NCBI RefSeq assembly: GCF_029267515.1
Contig: NZ_JAJUIS010000005.1
Location: forward strand, 1 to 64,000
Source: Seleniivibrio woodruffii
GTDB taxonomy: Bacteria > Chrysiogenota > Deferribacteres > Deferribacterales > Geovibrionaceae
Reading direction: 5' to 3'
Length of the DNA stretch: 64,000 nt
A model generated the notes under the pieces. It saw only the letters and a list, made by a program, of their open reading frames with translations, searched no databases and had not been told where the DNA came from. This document shows, one piece after another, positions 7,144 through 14,640 of this stretch (position 1 is its first letter; each line of letters begins with the position of its first letter). Made by a program: the position numbers and the translations under genes.

Positions 7144-8292
7144 ATGGAACTTATTCGCATAATTACGGCGGGGATAGCGTCCATGGCGATGGCGATGGGC
7201 ATTGCGCGGTTCGCATACACCCCCATGATACAGATAATGACGGAAAGCGGCGTACTCACCGTTGCACAGGCGGGCGGTATCGCCTCGCTCAATTATCTGG
7301 GCTATCTCGCCGGCTCAATCTTCTTCATGGTTAAACCGATACGCAGCAAAAACGTATGGTTTGCCGCCATGTATTTCATAAACGCCACCACCCTCGGTCT
7401 TTTCGCACTCACTCAGGACATATACATATGGTCGGTTCTGCGCACGGTATCGGGCTTTGCCAGCGCCGGGATGTTCCTGCTCATGTCCGTTATTGTTTCA
7501 GAAGCCCTTGCAGCGAAAGGGCATTTACGCTTAGCCGGACTTATCTTCACAGGCATCGGCATCGGTATACTTATTTCCGGATTCACTGTGCTGGTGTTCG
7601 GCAATTTCATGGGATGGAAAGGGCTTTGGATAGTATTTTTCATCGGGATGCTGCTTACATCCCCCCTCTGTTTTTTTAAACAGGCAAATCCGCACGCAAA
7701 TACTCAAACGGCTTCCGCACAGGAAGAGCCTATGCACCCGTTCATCTATTTCCTGTCCGCCGCATACTTCCTCATGGGCACGGCATACATAGTTTCCGGC
7801 ACTTTTCTGGTACTTATCATCGGACGCGCCGGATTCAGCGGCTATTGGGCATGGATGATAACCGGACTGTGCGCCGTACCGGGCATAATATATTTCACCC
7901 TGAACGCCGGACGCACAGGATTTATTAAAAATCTCATTCCGGCATACGTCTTTCTGGGTCTGAGCTGCGCCCTGCCCGCACTTTACAGCTCTGCGCCAGC
8001 GCTGTTTCTCGCGGCGGGGATATACGGCGCAACCTTTCTCGGCATTGTGGCGCTCACTGTGGGATTTGCAAAAAAACTTGCAGGCTCCCACACCGCATAC
8101 GCCATAGGGCTTGTAACGGTTGCATTCAGCATAGGACAGGTCATAGGTCCCGCTGCGGCTGGCTGGTCGGCGGAAAAGACGGGTAATTTCTCATATTCCC
8201 TGATGGCGGCATCCATACTCTGTGCCGCGGCGATTCTGATACTTCTGGCAGGATGCTTTATATATAGAAGGAGGTCAATATGCCGTATGTAA
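7144..8292 (+). CDS. MFS transporter, YbfB/YjiJ family
   Basis: A 382-residue inner-membrane permease of the major facilitator superfamily (MFS_4, PF06779). About 11-12 hydrophobic helices are visible. The N-terminal signature ASMAMAMGIARFAYTPMIQIM is the typical YbfB start and supports the ATG at 7144. The family includes putative exporters of small metabolites; the substrate is not known. The last 13 nt overlap the start of the tautomerase gene, so the two form one transcript. No SD is visible before the ATG. Confidence 0.85.
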   Translation: MELIRIITAGIASMAMAMGIARFAYTPMIQIMTESGVLTVAQAGGIASLNYLGYLAGSIFFMVKPIRSKNVWFAAMYFINATTLGLFALTQDIYIWSVLRTVSGFASAGMFLLMSVIVSEALAAKGHLRLAGLIFTGIGIGILISGFTVLVFGNFMGWKGLWIVFFIGMLLTSPLCFFKQANPHANTQTASAQEEPMHPFIYFLSAAYFLMGTAYIVSGTFLVLIIGRAGFSGYWAWMITGLCAVPGIIYFTLNAGRTGFIKNLIPAYVFLGLSCALPALYSSAPALFLAAGIYGATFLGIVALTVGFAKKLAGSHTAYAIGLVTVAFSIGQVIGPAAAGWSAEKTGNFSYSLMAASILCAAAILILLAGCFIYRRRSICRM

Positions 8293-8483
8293 ATATCAAG
8301 ATAACAAAGGAAGGCGTTACGAAGGAGCAGAAGGACGAGCTTATCAAACGCGCCACACAAATGCTCGTGGACGTTCTGAACAAGAACCCCGAAACCACCG
8401 TGGTAGTCATTGACGAAGTTGATACGGACAACTGGGGAATCGGCGGAATAGCCGTTACGGAGCGGCGCAAGGCTGCGAAGTAA
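8280..8483 (+). CDS. 4-oxalocrotonate tautomerase family protein
   Basis: A 67-residue protein of the 4-OT family, small oligomeric keto-enol tautomerases that use the N-terminal proline as general base. Pro follows Met (MPYVNIKITKEG), and the family segment ETTVVVIDEVDTDNWGIGG is intact. AGGAGG lies 5 nt before the ATG, inside the 3' end of the MFS gene. Family members act in aromatic catabolism or on unknown dienols. No other aromatic-degradation gene adjoins it, so the substrate is open. Confidence 0.85.
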   Translation: MPYVNIKITKEGVTKEQKDELIKRATQMLVDVLNKNPETTVVVIDEVDTDNWGIGGIAVTERRKAAK

Positions 8484-8486
8484 AAA

Positions 8487-8510
8487 GACCCCGCCTAAGC
8501 AAGCGGGGTC
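8487..8510 (-). terminator. Terminator between convergent tautomerase and MCP genes
   Basis: GACCCCGC and GCGGGGTC form an 8-bp stem with an 8-nt loop. On the minus strand it is followed by TTTTT, so it serves the chemoreceptor gene; it may also stop plus-strand transcripts. Confidence 0.8.
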
Positions 8511-8561
8511 CGCACCGGAGAACTGCACCGTTTTTGTGTGTGTTTAATATAAGGCACAGTC

Positions 8562-10412
8562 TCAATTTATCCTGAACATTCGGGTAACGCTCATCTGGTC
8601 GTCCGCCTGCTTCTGCAGGTCGGCAACAGTCGCCGAGACCTGACTCAGCGCCGCCGAGCTTTGTTCCAGACCGGATGAGATTACCTGTGTATTGTCGTTT
8701 ATGTTGTTAATTGCAGCAGTCTGTTCCTGCACCGCAGTGGTAATCATAAGGCTTGCGCTGCTGATTTCCTCGACAGCGCGCACTATCTTTTCGAAGATCT
8801 CATCCGTTGTGGCGAGTCTTTCCACGCCCTCGTTCACCCATGTTCCGGCAAGCTGCATGTCCTCGTTGGTCTTGTTGGTTTCAACCACAAAGGACGAAAT
8901 AATCCGTTCAATTTCCGAAATGGACTGCTGTGTACGCTCCGCCAGTTTGCGTACTTCATCGGCAACAACGGCGAAACCTCTGCCGTGTTCCCCAGCTCTA
9001 GCCGCTTCTATTGCTGCGTTAAGCGCCAGCAGGTTCGTCTGGTCTGCGATATCGTTTATGACAAGCAGTATACTGCCTATCTCCTGCGATGATTTTGAAA
9101 GCCCTTCGACAGTGCTGCTCAGTGTGCTGACATTCTGCTGAATGTTGCTCATCACACTGTTCGCCATGACTATGCACTCCTTACCCTCGTCGGTAAGCTC
9201 TTTCGCCGCCTGAGATTTCTTTGTGACGTCGTTGATGGAAACAAGCACATGAGCGGATGTTGCGCTTATCTCCTCCACAGCGGATGCAACACCGCTGACC
9301 TGCCCCGTCTGCTCTGTAAAGGTGCTTGACAGCTCCTCTGTTGTGCTTGCAAGTTCAGTGCTGCCGGATGCCAGAGTGTTCGATGAGTTCACGATTCCCT
9401 CTATCACCTCATGGAGCTTCCCTTTCATATTTTCAAGGGAGCGGGCAAACTGCCCTATCTCGTCCTTCTGGTCTATATCCATCCTGACGGTAAAATCTCC
9501 ATCTGAAAGCCTGTCTGCAAACCCAACAGCCTTTGCCATGGGCACAGTAACCGACTTCGTGATTATAATTCCGATGATTATTCCGCACACTATAGCTATA
9601 ACAGAGAACACCCCCACAAACATCAGAGCAACTTTTATGGACGAATCCATGGCAGTGCGCTCCTGTGCGGAAACATCGCCGCATATCTTCTGGGCCGCCA
9701 TGGCACTTTCCATCATGACCGTCTGATATTCAGCGCGCTTTCCAAGGCTTCCAGCGAGATTATGGAAATCAGCATCATAGCTTTTAAGCGATATTGTGAG
9801 TTTACCGATGTCCGTTGATGCGTCCTGCGACATGGGGTTTGCAGTTGCAGCGGTAAATGCCTTTTCATAGCTTTTCTGCTGCGAATCGAACAGATCCTGT
9901 TTCTGATACATTATATATCTGAACGCAAACAGACGCATCTGAAGCAGATGCTTTATTATATCGTCGGAACCTATCCTGTCGGCAATAGCAAAAACATTCT
10001 CAGCAGAGGCGTTCAGCCTTTCTCTCAGCCTGACTTCTTCTTTCGATTCATCAACATATCTGTTGAAATTATCTTTATATTGGTTAATACGCGCAGTAAT
10101 CTCAGTTAACTTTTCCGCGTCATTTCCGGTTGCGTATTTCGCAAGGTCAATGCGGGCAATATTAACGGCGTCGTCCAGATTGTTAAGGACGGCGGAAATG
10201 TACTGTTCATCGTCAAACATTGTGAATTTTACCTGATTCAATCTTGCGTCATATATTAGCTTTTCAATATGTGTAAACATATCTCTCTTTTCAACCCGCT
10301 TGGAAACAGAGTACATTCTGCTGAAACTCAACAGACTTATAGCCGTTAGCAATGCCAGAACAAGCCCAAAGCCGACAAACAGCTTTCCTGAAAGTTTCAT
10401 ATTTTTCAACAC
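8562..10412 (-). CDS. Methyl-accepting chemotaxis protein with 4-helix-bundle-type sensor
   Basis: A 616-residue inner-membrane chemoreceptor. TM1 is near 8-28 ([18 protein letters not shown]). A helical periplasmic sensor (about 30-255) follows, then TM2 near 265-285 ([24 protein letters not shown]), a HAMP domain and the cytoplasmic signalling helices. The hairpin tip that binds CheA/CheW ([21 protein letters not shown]) is intact. I take GTG at 10410-10412 as start: CAGGAG lies 6 nt upstream, and the resulting N-terminus M-L-K-N-M-K-L-S matches M-L-N-N-V-K-L-S of the paralogue at 31516-33330. No C-terminal CheR/CheB pentapeptide is present. The ligand is unknown. Confidence 0.93.
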   Translation of the reverse strand: MLKNMKLSGKLFVGFGLVLALLTAISLLSFSRMYSVSKRVEKRDMFTHIEKLIYDARLNQVKFTMFDDEQYISAVLNNLDDAVNIARIDLAKYATGNDAEKLTEITARINQYKDNFNRYVDESKEEVRLRERLNASAENVFAIADRIGSDDIIKHLLQMRLFAFRYIMYQKQDLFDSQQKSYEKAFTAATANPMSQDASTDIGKLTISLKSYDADFHNLAGSLGKRAEYQTVMMESAMAAQKICGDVSAQERTAMDSSIKVALMFVGVFSVIAIVCGIIIGIIITKSVTVPMAKAVGFADRLSDGDFTVRMDIDQKDEIGQFARSLENMKGKLHEVIEGIVNSSNTLASGSTELASTTEELSSTFTEQTGQVSGVASAVEEISATSAHVLVSINDVTKKSQAAKELTDEGKECIVMANSVMSNIQQNVSTLSSTVEGLSKSSQEIGSILLVINDIADQTNLLALNAAIEAARAGEHGRGFAVVADEVRKLAERTQQSISEIERIISSFVVETNKTNEDMQLAGTWVNEGVERLATTDEIFEKIVRAVEEISSASLMITTAVQEQTAAINNINDNTQVISSGLEQSSAALSQVSATVADLQKQADDQMSVTRMFRIN

Positions 10413-10646
10413 ATCTAACTCCTGAAAATACATACACAAAAGAACAATATAACACAGTGAATTTTAAGCTGTAACCGTAATACCCGTCATAATATTTTTT
10501 ACACATAGCAAACACCATACCCCCAAGTGAAACTGCATTGCGTAAACTAAAACGTGATTTACTTTATCTCTGCAATATGATATAAGCGTTATGAAAGGAT
10601 ATAAATTAATTTTCTTACACCCTTATACATGGTCATTGAATTTATA

Positions 10647-10703
10647 GTGAACCTATTCACATGCTAGCCTCAAAAAAAGGACATACGTTGACCATAAACG
10701 TAT
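10647..10703. promoter_or_regulatory. Inverted repeats upstream of the XRE regulator
   Basis: Two perfect palindromes lie in the otherwise gene-free 10413-10817 region: GTGAA-N4-TTCAC (10647-10660) and ATACGTT-N7-AACGTAT (10683-10703). A third is listed at 10735-10752. Such symmetry suits a dimeric helix-turn-helix regulator, but their sequences differ, so different proteins may bind. Nothing else is evident in this gap apart from the upstream regions of the two divergent genes. Confidence 0.4.
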
Positions 10704-10734
10704 AGACAATTAATTTGCATATTTAAGTTATTAT

Positions 10735-10752
10735 CATAGGTTAAACCCTATG
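10735..10752. promoter_or_regulatory. Inverted repeat near the XRE gene start
   Basis: CATAGG-N6-CCTATG is symmetric and lies 66 nt upstream of the preferred XRE start. It is a possible autoregulatory operator. Confidence 0.35.
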
Positions 10753-10817
10753 TCAAACCAAATATGACTCATTTTATCCTATTGGATATATCCCAGATAA
10801 CGCTTATACATAGTGTC

Positions 10818-11207
10818 ATGAGCAAACAAAATATACAAAACTCAACTCTTTTAATTTCAATCGGGGAGACCGTCAGAATGCTCAGAAAACAAAAAGGGTA
10901 TTCACAGGAAAAACTTGCAGAAATGGCAGACCTGCACACGACCACCATCTCCGAAATTGAATGCGGAAAGAGCAACCTTACTATTATCAGTCTTGAGCGT
11001 ATCGCACATGCGCTTGATTGTACTATTATTGCATTCTTCCCCAGTATTCAGGCGGAAGAGGACTCTGATTTTAACGAACAGATAAAAAGGCTGGTTTTAA
11101 ACCATAGGCGTATGAAAGAAAGGGACAGACCCATCCACCAGAACGTTATTAAGGCGATAGCCGATGCATTCGACTGCCAGAAAGAGGCAAAAAAAAACCT
11201 GTCTTAA
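10818..11207 (+). CDS. XRE-family transcriptional regulator
   Basis: A helix-turn-helix protein of the HTH_3 (XRE/Cro) family, about 129 residues from the ATG at 10818. An in-frame ATG at 10764 would add 18 residues, and no clear SD decides between them. The HTH spans IGETVRMLRKQKGYSQEKLAEMADLHTTTISEIECGKSNLTIISLERIAHALD, with the recognition helix around TTISEIE. A short helical C-terminus rich in charged residues follows. The stop codon lies within the 11194-11219 terminator. Inverted repeats upstream suggest autoregulation. It borders the accessory stretch, as such regulators often do, but no phage genes accompany it. Confidence 0.88.
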   Translation: MSKQNIQNSTLLISIGETVRMLRKQKGYSQEKLAEMADLHTTTISEIECGKSNLTIISLERIAHALDCTIIAFFPSIQAEEDSDFNEQIKRLVLNHRRMKERDRPIHQNVIKAIADAFDCQKEAKKNLS

Positions 11208-11219
11208 AGACAGGTTTTT
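11194..11219. terminator. Bidirectional terminator between XRE gene and tRNA-Gly
   Basis: AAAACCTGT and ACAGGTTTT pair around a 7-nt loop, with A and T runs on both sides, so it works on either strand. It contains the XRE stop codon and lies 8 nt from the 3' end of the tRNA. Confidence 0.85.
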
Positions 11220-11226
11220 CGAAAAG

Positions 11227-11299
11227 AGCGGGTAGCCGGACTCGAACCGGTGACCTCAACCTTGGCAAGGTCGCGCTCTACCAACTGAGCTATACCCGC
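11227..11299 (-). tRNA. tRNA-Gly (anticodon GCC), copy 1
   Basis: The minus strand folds as a standard 73-nt tRNA: acceptor GCGGGTA/TACCCGC with U discriminator, D arm (GCTCAGTTGGTAGAGC), anticodon stem CGACC/GGTTG around TTGCCAA (anticodon GCC), and T arm with GGTTCGAGTCC. CCA is not encoded. It is identical to the copy at 17602-17674. Confidence 0.97.
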
Positions 11300-11311
11300 G
11301 GGCGAGGTATT

Positions 11312-11340
11312 TTTATATTAGAATCTGCCCCGTGTGTCAA
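11312..11340 (-). promoter_or_regulatory. Sigma-70 promoter of tRNA-Gly copy 1
   Basis: TTGACA (11335-11340), a 17-nt spacer and TATAAA (11312-11317) on the minus strand, 12 nt before the tRNA 5' end. The second tRNA-Gly gene has the same boxes at the same spacing. Confidence 0.8.
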
Positions 11341-11353
11341 CAACATTTTTAAG

Positions 11354-11929
11354 TTATTTGATAAGATTCTTAAATGTCGGCTTATAAAGGGAAAAGCCCG
11401 TCTTTGCCTTTCTCCTCATATCAACAACGGCAGAACCGTTTAGAACTCTGAAATACTGCGATTTCAGAGAATCACTTATCTTCATGAAGTCAAACCGCTC
11501 GGAACACGTTACACCTGATCCGGCGGGAACATTGCTGTAGTTTACCCTGAAATTATACGGGTCAATCTGTGTTACGGTCGTTGCATAAACATCCGTTTCA
11601 ACAGTTTCAGCAACCATTTCTCCCTCGTCCAGAACAACCTGACCGCCATACTCAAAATAGAGGTCGTAATAGCTGTAATTACCGTCGTAAGCGTAATATG
11701 ATGTGAACTCGGTGGTAAGAACGTCCGTGGACTTAACATCAACACCGTTAGTACAGGTCACGCTGGCATATACAATCTTATAAGTACCTTTAAGCGTGGC
11801 ATCGTTGTCGAAATCGATTGCTGTCATGTTTGCATCCTGCTCAACAGCATCACCGGAACCACCGCCGGATCCGCAACCATAGAGAACAGCCATCAAACAA
11901 ACTATCAGCAGTATCACATACTTTTTCAT
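11354..11929 (-). CDS. Putative lipoprotein, unknown function
   Basis: The start at 11929 is set by an AGGGGGTG box and gives a clean lipoprotein signal: MKKYVILLIVCLMAVLYGC, with the lipobox Cys at 19, then a Gly/Ser linker. The 191-residue protein is otherwise beta-rich and aromatic (SYYAYDGNYSYYDLYFEYGG) with two Cys far apart (CTNG and CSERF) that could form a disulfide. I do not recognise the family. It is probably anchored to the outer membrane. It diverges from the RTX-like repeat gene, sharing a 161-nt intergenic region. Confidence 0.8.
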   Translation of the reverse strand: MKKYVILLIVCLMAVLYGCGSGGGSGDAVEQDANMTAIDFDNDATLKGTYKIVYASVTCTNGVDVKSTDVLTTEFTSYYAYDGNYSYYDLYFEYGGQVVLDEGEMVAETVETDVYATTVTQIDPYNFRVNYSNVPAGSGVTCSERFDFMKISDSLKSQYFRVLNGSAVVDMRRKAKTGFSLYKPTFKNLIK

Positions 11930-11956
11930 CTTGCACCCCCTGCATACCTTGTCCAT

Positions 11957-11986
11957 ATTATCTTCACATTTTTGGACAAATGTCAA
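11957..11986 (-). promoter_or_regulatory. Putative promoter of the lipoprotein gene
   Basis: On the minus strand TTGACA (11981-11986) and GATAAT (11957-11962) are separated by 18 nt, 27 nt upstream of the start codon. Confidence 0.5.
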
Positions 11987-12090
11987 ATCAGTTTCAGATT
12001 GCAATCCGTTTATGGATTTATCTAAAGGAAATAAACATCCGTTCGATATGACCAATATGTCTTCATAATTTCTTCATATTGAGGCTTCAT

Positions 12091-13617
12091 ATGAAAATAT
12101 CCGGTTCCGAAATATTCAATCATGTGAATCAGCCGGAAATCCAACTGACAAACAGCAGAAAGATATCTGCCAACCTGGTGCAGTCTGTGGGGCTTGAAAC
12201 CGATATGATGCGCTCTGTCCGCCAGATGGTGGATAAGGTGGAGATAACCGCCATCCAGAAGATGAGGGCTGATTACAACACAGTAATTGTTGACGGCGGC
12301 GACGGGGACAATACGTTTAACGTATCAGATATAAAAAACTCATCGATTAAAAGCGGTAAAGGTGATGATACCTTCAATCTCTCCAACGTTCACAGTTCAG
12401 TCATTAACGGAGGGGACGGTGATAATGTTTTCAATGCATCCGACATACACAGTTCCAGCCTAAGAGGCGGAGACGGAAACGACACTTTTAACATTTCATC
12501 AGGACACAGCTCTGTTGTCAGAGGCGGAGATGGAGAAAATAATTTTTCTTCATCAAATACACAATCTTCTGTTTTTTTAGGCGGAAATGATAACGATACC
12601 TTTTCCCTTAAAAACCTGAGAAGTTCATCAGTAAATGGAGGAGAAGGCGATAACACATACACCGCATCCAATATGGAGTCTTCAGTTTTTATCGGTGGAA
12701 ATGGCAGCGACACATTCGCATTATCAAAACTGGACAGTGTTGTCGTAAAAGGTGGAAACGGTGAGAACACTTACACCGGATCAAACTTTGAATACTCATC
12801 ATTTAAAGGCGGAGAAGATGTCGATATTTATAATCTTTCAAAAGTATATGGGAGTGTTATAGACGGCGGTAACGGAAACAACACATACAATATTTCAAAT
12901 ACCAAAAGCACTGTATTTAAAGGCGGTAATGATGTTGATACATATACACTTTCAGATACAAGCTATTCAATTCTCAGAAGCGGTGACGGAAACGATATCA
13001 TAAATGCCATAAATACAAATAGCTCCACTTTTGAAGTCGGCTCCGGGGACGACACCGTTCATCTCACAAATGTATCGGAGACTTCGGTTAAAGCAGATGA
13101 GGGAGACGATACGGTCATAATTGAAAATGCTGCAAACACAAGTATTTATGGAGGGGCTGGCAACGACTATCTGTCTTTGAGCGGATCTAATACGTCAATT
13201 GACGGCGGAGCAGGCGACGACACTATTATCGGTTCCGGCATGATCACAGGCGGCACAGGAAATGATTATATAACACTTGTATCAGCTTTAAGAAACGGTT
13301 CCGAAATACAAACATCAAACATGGTACGTTATGCAAAAGGCGATGGACACGACATATTGAATGCCGGAAGTCAGAACTTCGTCATGGATATGAGAAGTAT
13401 GTCCAGGGATGATGTCGAAATCACAAATTCATTTAATGAAGAAACAGGAATGAACGAAACAATAATAAACATGAAAGACGGTAGCGGAAGTTTAACAGTA
13501 ATATCTGACCCCAACAAGGATGCATTGAACGGTACTTCAACATTTCTCTTTTCGGAAAATATCAGAGCGACGGGAAACGGCACTCAAGATATTTTACTCA
13601 CTAAACTCGCTATGTAA
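12091..13617 (+). CDS. RTX-like repeat protein with alternating Asn/Asp repeats
   Basis: From the ATG at 12091 (GAGG 6 nt upstream) this is 508 residues. A helical N-terminus (about 1-65) has no classical signal peptide. Then come about 18 repeats of 18-21 residues with the form SSxxxGGxGxDTFxLSN, related to the calcium-binding GGxGxD nonapeptide of RTX beta-rolls. The first 12 alternate strictly: Asn-type turns (GDNTF, GDNVF, GENNF, GDNTY, GENTY, GNNTY) with Asp-type turns (DDTF, NDTF, NDTF, SDTF, VDIY, VDTY). The last repeats are canonical (GGAGNDYL, GGAGDDTI, GGTGNDYI). A non-repeat tail of about 100 residues follows, as in type I-secreted RTX proteins. No ABC exporter is nearby. Function unknown; secretion is inferred. 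Confidence 0.85.
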   Translation: MKISGSEIFNHVNQPEIQLTNSRKISANLVQSVGLETDMMRSVRQMVDKVEITAIQKMRADYNTVIVDGGDGDNTFNVSDIKNSSIKSGKGDDTFNLSNVHSSVINGGDGDNVFNASDIHSSSLRGGDGNDTFNISSGHSSVVRGGDGENNFSSSNTQSSVFLGGNDNDTFSLKNLRSSSVNGGEGDNTYTASNMESSVFIGGNGSDTFALSKLDSVVVKGGNGENTYTGSNFEYSSFKGGEDVDIYNLSKVYGSVIDGGNGNNTYNISNTKSTVFKGGNDVDTYTLSDTSYSILRSGDGNDIINAINTNSSTFEVGSGDDTVHLTNVSETSVKADEGDDTVIIENAANTSIYGGAGNDYLSLSGSNTSIDGGAGDDTIIGSGMITGGTGNDYITLVSALRNGSEIQTSNMVRYAKGDGHDILNAGSQNFVMDMRSMSRDDVEITNSFNEETGMNETIINMKDGSGSLTVISDPNKDALNGTSTFLFSENIRATGNGTQDILLTKLAM

Positions 13618-13629
13618 TAAAAGAGGTCT

Positions 13630-13785
13630 ATGGAAGCAAAAAATGATATGCTTTACGCAAACGCAGCCAAAGTAAGGAACGCACTTGAGGAACAGGGACT
13701 TATACCTGAAACACCGGATAAACCCGTTACCTTTATACCGGAATATATTCACTTCTCAGATGGTGTCGTTACGCTTGAGCGCTGA
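13630..13785 (+). CDS. Small hypothetical protein (51 aa)
   Basis: Twelve bases after the RTX-like gene, AAGAGG precedes an ATG that opens a 51-residue frame. It starts MEAKNDMLYANAAKVRNALEE and has a Pro-rich centre (IPETPDKPVTFIPEYIHF). It has no signal peptide or membrane helix. The tight spacing suggests one transcript with the repeat protein, so it may be an accessory or immunity-like partner, but this is inference only. Confidence 0.6.
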   Translation: MEAKNDMLYANAAKVRNALEEQGLIPETPDKPVTFIPEYIHFSDGVVTLER

Positions 13786-13801
13786 AAAGCTGACTTTAAA
13801 A

Positions 13802-13835
13802 AACTCCTTATTTACTGTATAGTGGATAAGGAGTT
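13802..13835 (+). promoter_or_regulatory. SD-sequestering inverted repeat upstream of hepT-like gene
   Basis: AACTCCTTAT and ATAAGGAGTT form a perfect 10-bp inverted repeat with a 14-nt spacer. The right arm contains the AAGGAG ribosome-binding site of the gene at 13842, and the spacer contains TATAGT. It could be a DNA operator or an RNA hairpin hiding the RBS. Confidence 0.55.
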
Positions 13836-13841
13836 CATATT

Positions 13842-14267
13842 ATGACTAACGATATCAGATGGATTCAACGTTTTTCAAACTTTAAAAAAGCTATGGAACA
13901 GCTCAGCGATGCTGTCGCCCTCTCCGAGCAGAGAGAACTCTCCCGACTTGAAAAACAAGGGATGATTCAGGCGTTTGAATTCACACATGAACTCGCATGG
14001 AAAACGATAAAAGATTTTCTCGTCAGCAGAGGGACAACATCTATTTTCGGCTCTAAAGATGCTACCAGAGAGGCGTTTAAACTTGAGCTTATCGAAGATG
14101 GTGAAGTCTGGATGAATATGATTAAAAGCCGCAACCTCACAGCACATACCTATGACGAAGCCACAGCAGACGAAATCGTCAAAGAAATTATATCCTCATA
14201 CGCAGAAGCATTTGAAAAGATGCTGACGCGATTTTCCGAACTTGAAAAAGAAGAGAACGGACAATAA
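13842..14267 (+). CDS. HEPN-domain toxin, HepT/HI0074 family
   Basis: A 141-residue helical HEPN protein of the nucleotidyltransferase-substrate-binding type (PF08780). The RNase/modification motif RX4HXY is exact: R97-NLTA-H102-T-Y104. In type VII toxin-antitoxin pairs HepT is an RNase and the partner MntA neutralises it by adding AMP to the tyrosine of this motif. Its stop overlaps the start of the nucleotidyltransferase gene (TAATG), the standard order for this pair. A perfect inverted repeat covers its RBS. It lies in the tRNA-flanked accessory stretch. Confidence 0.88.
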   Translation: MTNDIRWIQRFSNFKKAMEQLSDAVALSEQRELSRLEKQGMIQAFEFTHELAWKTIKDFLVSRGTTSIFGSKDATREAFKLELIEDGEVWMNMIKSRNLTAHTYDEATADEIVKEIISSYAEAFEKMLTRFSELEKEENGQ

Positions 14268-14563
14268 TGCGTTTCGGACTGAAAGAAGAAACCATCAAAG
14301 CAATTAATGATGTTTTTGCGCAGTATCCGCAGATAAAAAAAGCTGTGGTGTTCGGTTCACGGGCAAAAGGTAACTACAGAGACGGTTCCGATATCGACAT
14401 CTGCCTCTTCGGAGACATCGAACTGTCGCTTCTGCACCGCATAGAAGAATCATTGGACGAACTCTACCTGCCATATACCGTTGATTTGGTGGTCTACGAC
14501 CGCATCCAGAATCAGGATTTGAAAGAGCATATTGATAGGGTCGGAGTCGGATTTTCATATTAA
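14267..14563 (+). CDS. MntA-like nucleotidyltransferase antitoxin
   Basis: A 98-residue minimal nucleotidyltransferase of the HI0073/MNT type. The catalytic motif GSX10DXD is exact: G30-S31, ten residues, D42-I-D44. A third acidic residue lies in TVDLVVYD (near 83-90). In known pairs this enzyme AMPylates HepT and so acts as antitoxin. Its start codon overlaps the hepT-like stop by one base, so translation is coupled. Confidence 0.88.
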   Translation: MRFGLKEETIKAINDVFAQYPQIKKAVVFGSRAKGNYRDGSDIDICLFGDIELSLLHRIEESLDELYLPYTVDLVVYDRIQNQDLKEHIDRVGVGFSY

Positions 14564-14640
14564 GTAGCACACTCCGCTAAAATCACGCATATTTATCCGT
14601 CATTTATCCATCATATCCGTCACCTATCCGTCAAAAATGA

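Noticed and set aside
10764-10817. Longer N-terminus for the XRE regulator
   Set aside because: The extra 18 residues are hydrophobic and not part of the HTH fold, and no SD supports the ATG at 10764; the ATG at 10818 is preferred, though not proven.
12286-13260. Regular ~60-bp periodicity that could suggest a CRISPR array
   Set aside because: The repeats are in frame, code for a GGxGxD-type protein repeat and vary at the DNA level; there are no identical repeats or unique spacers and no cas genes.
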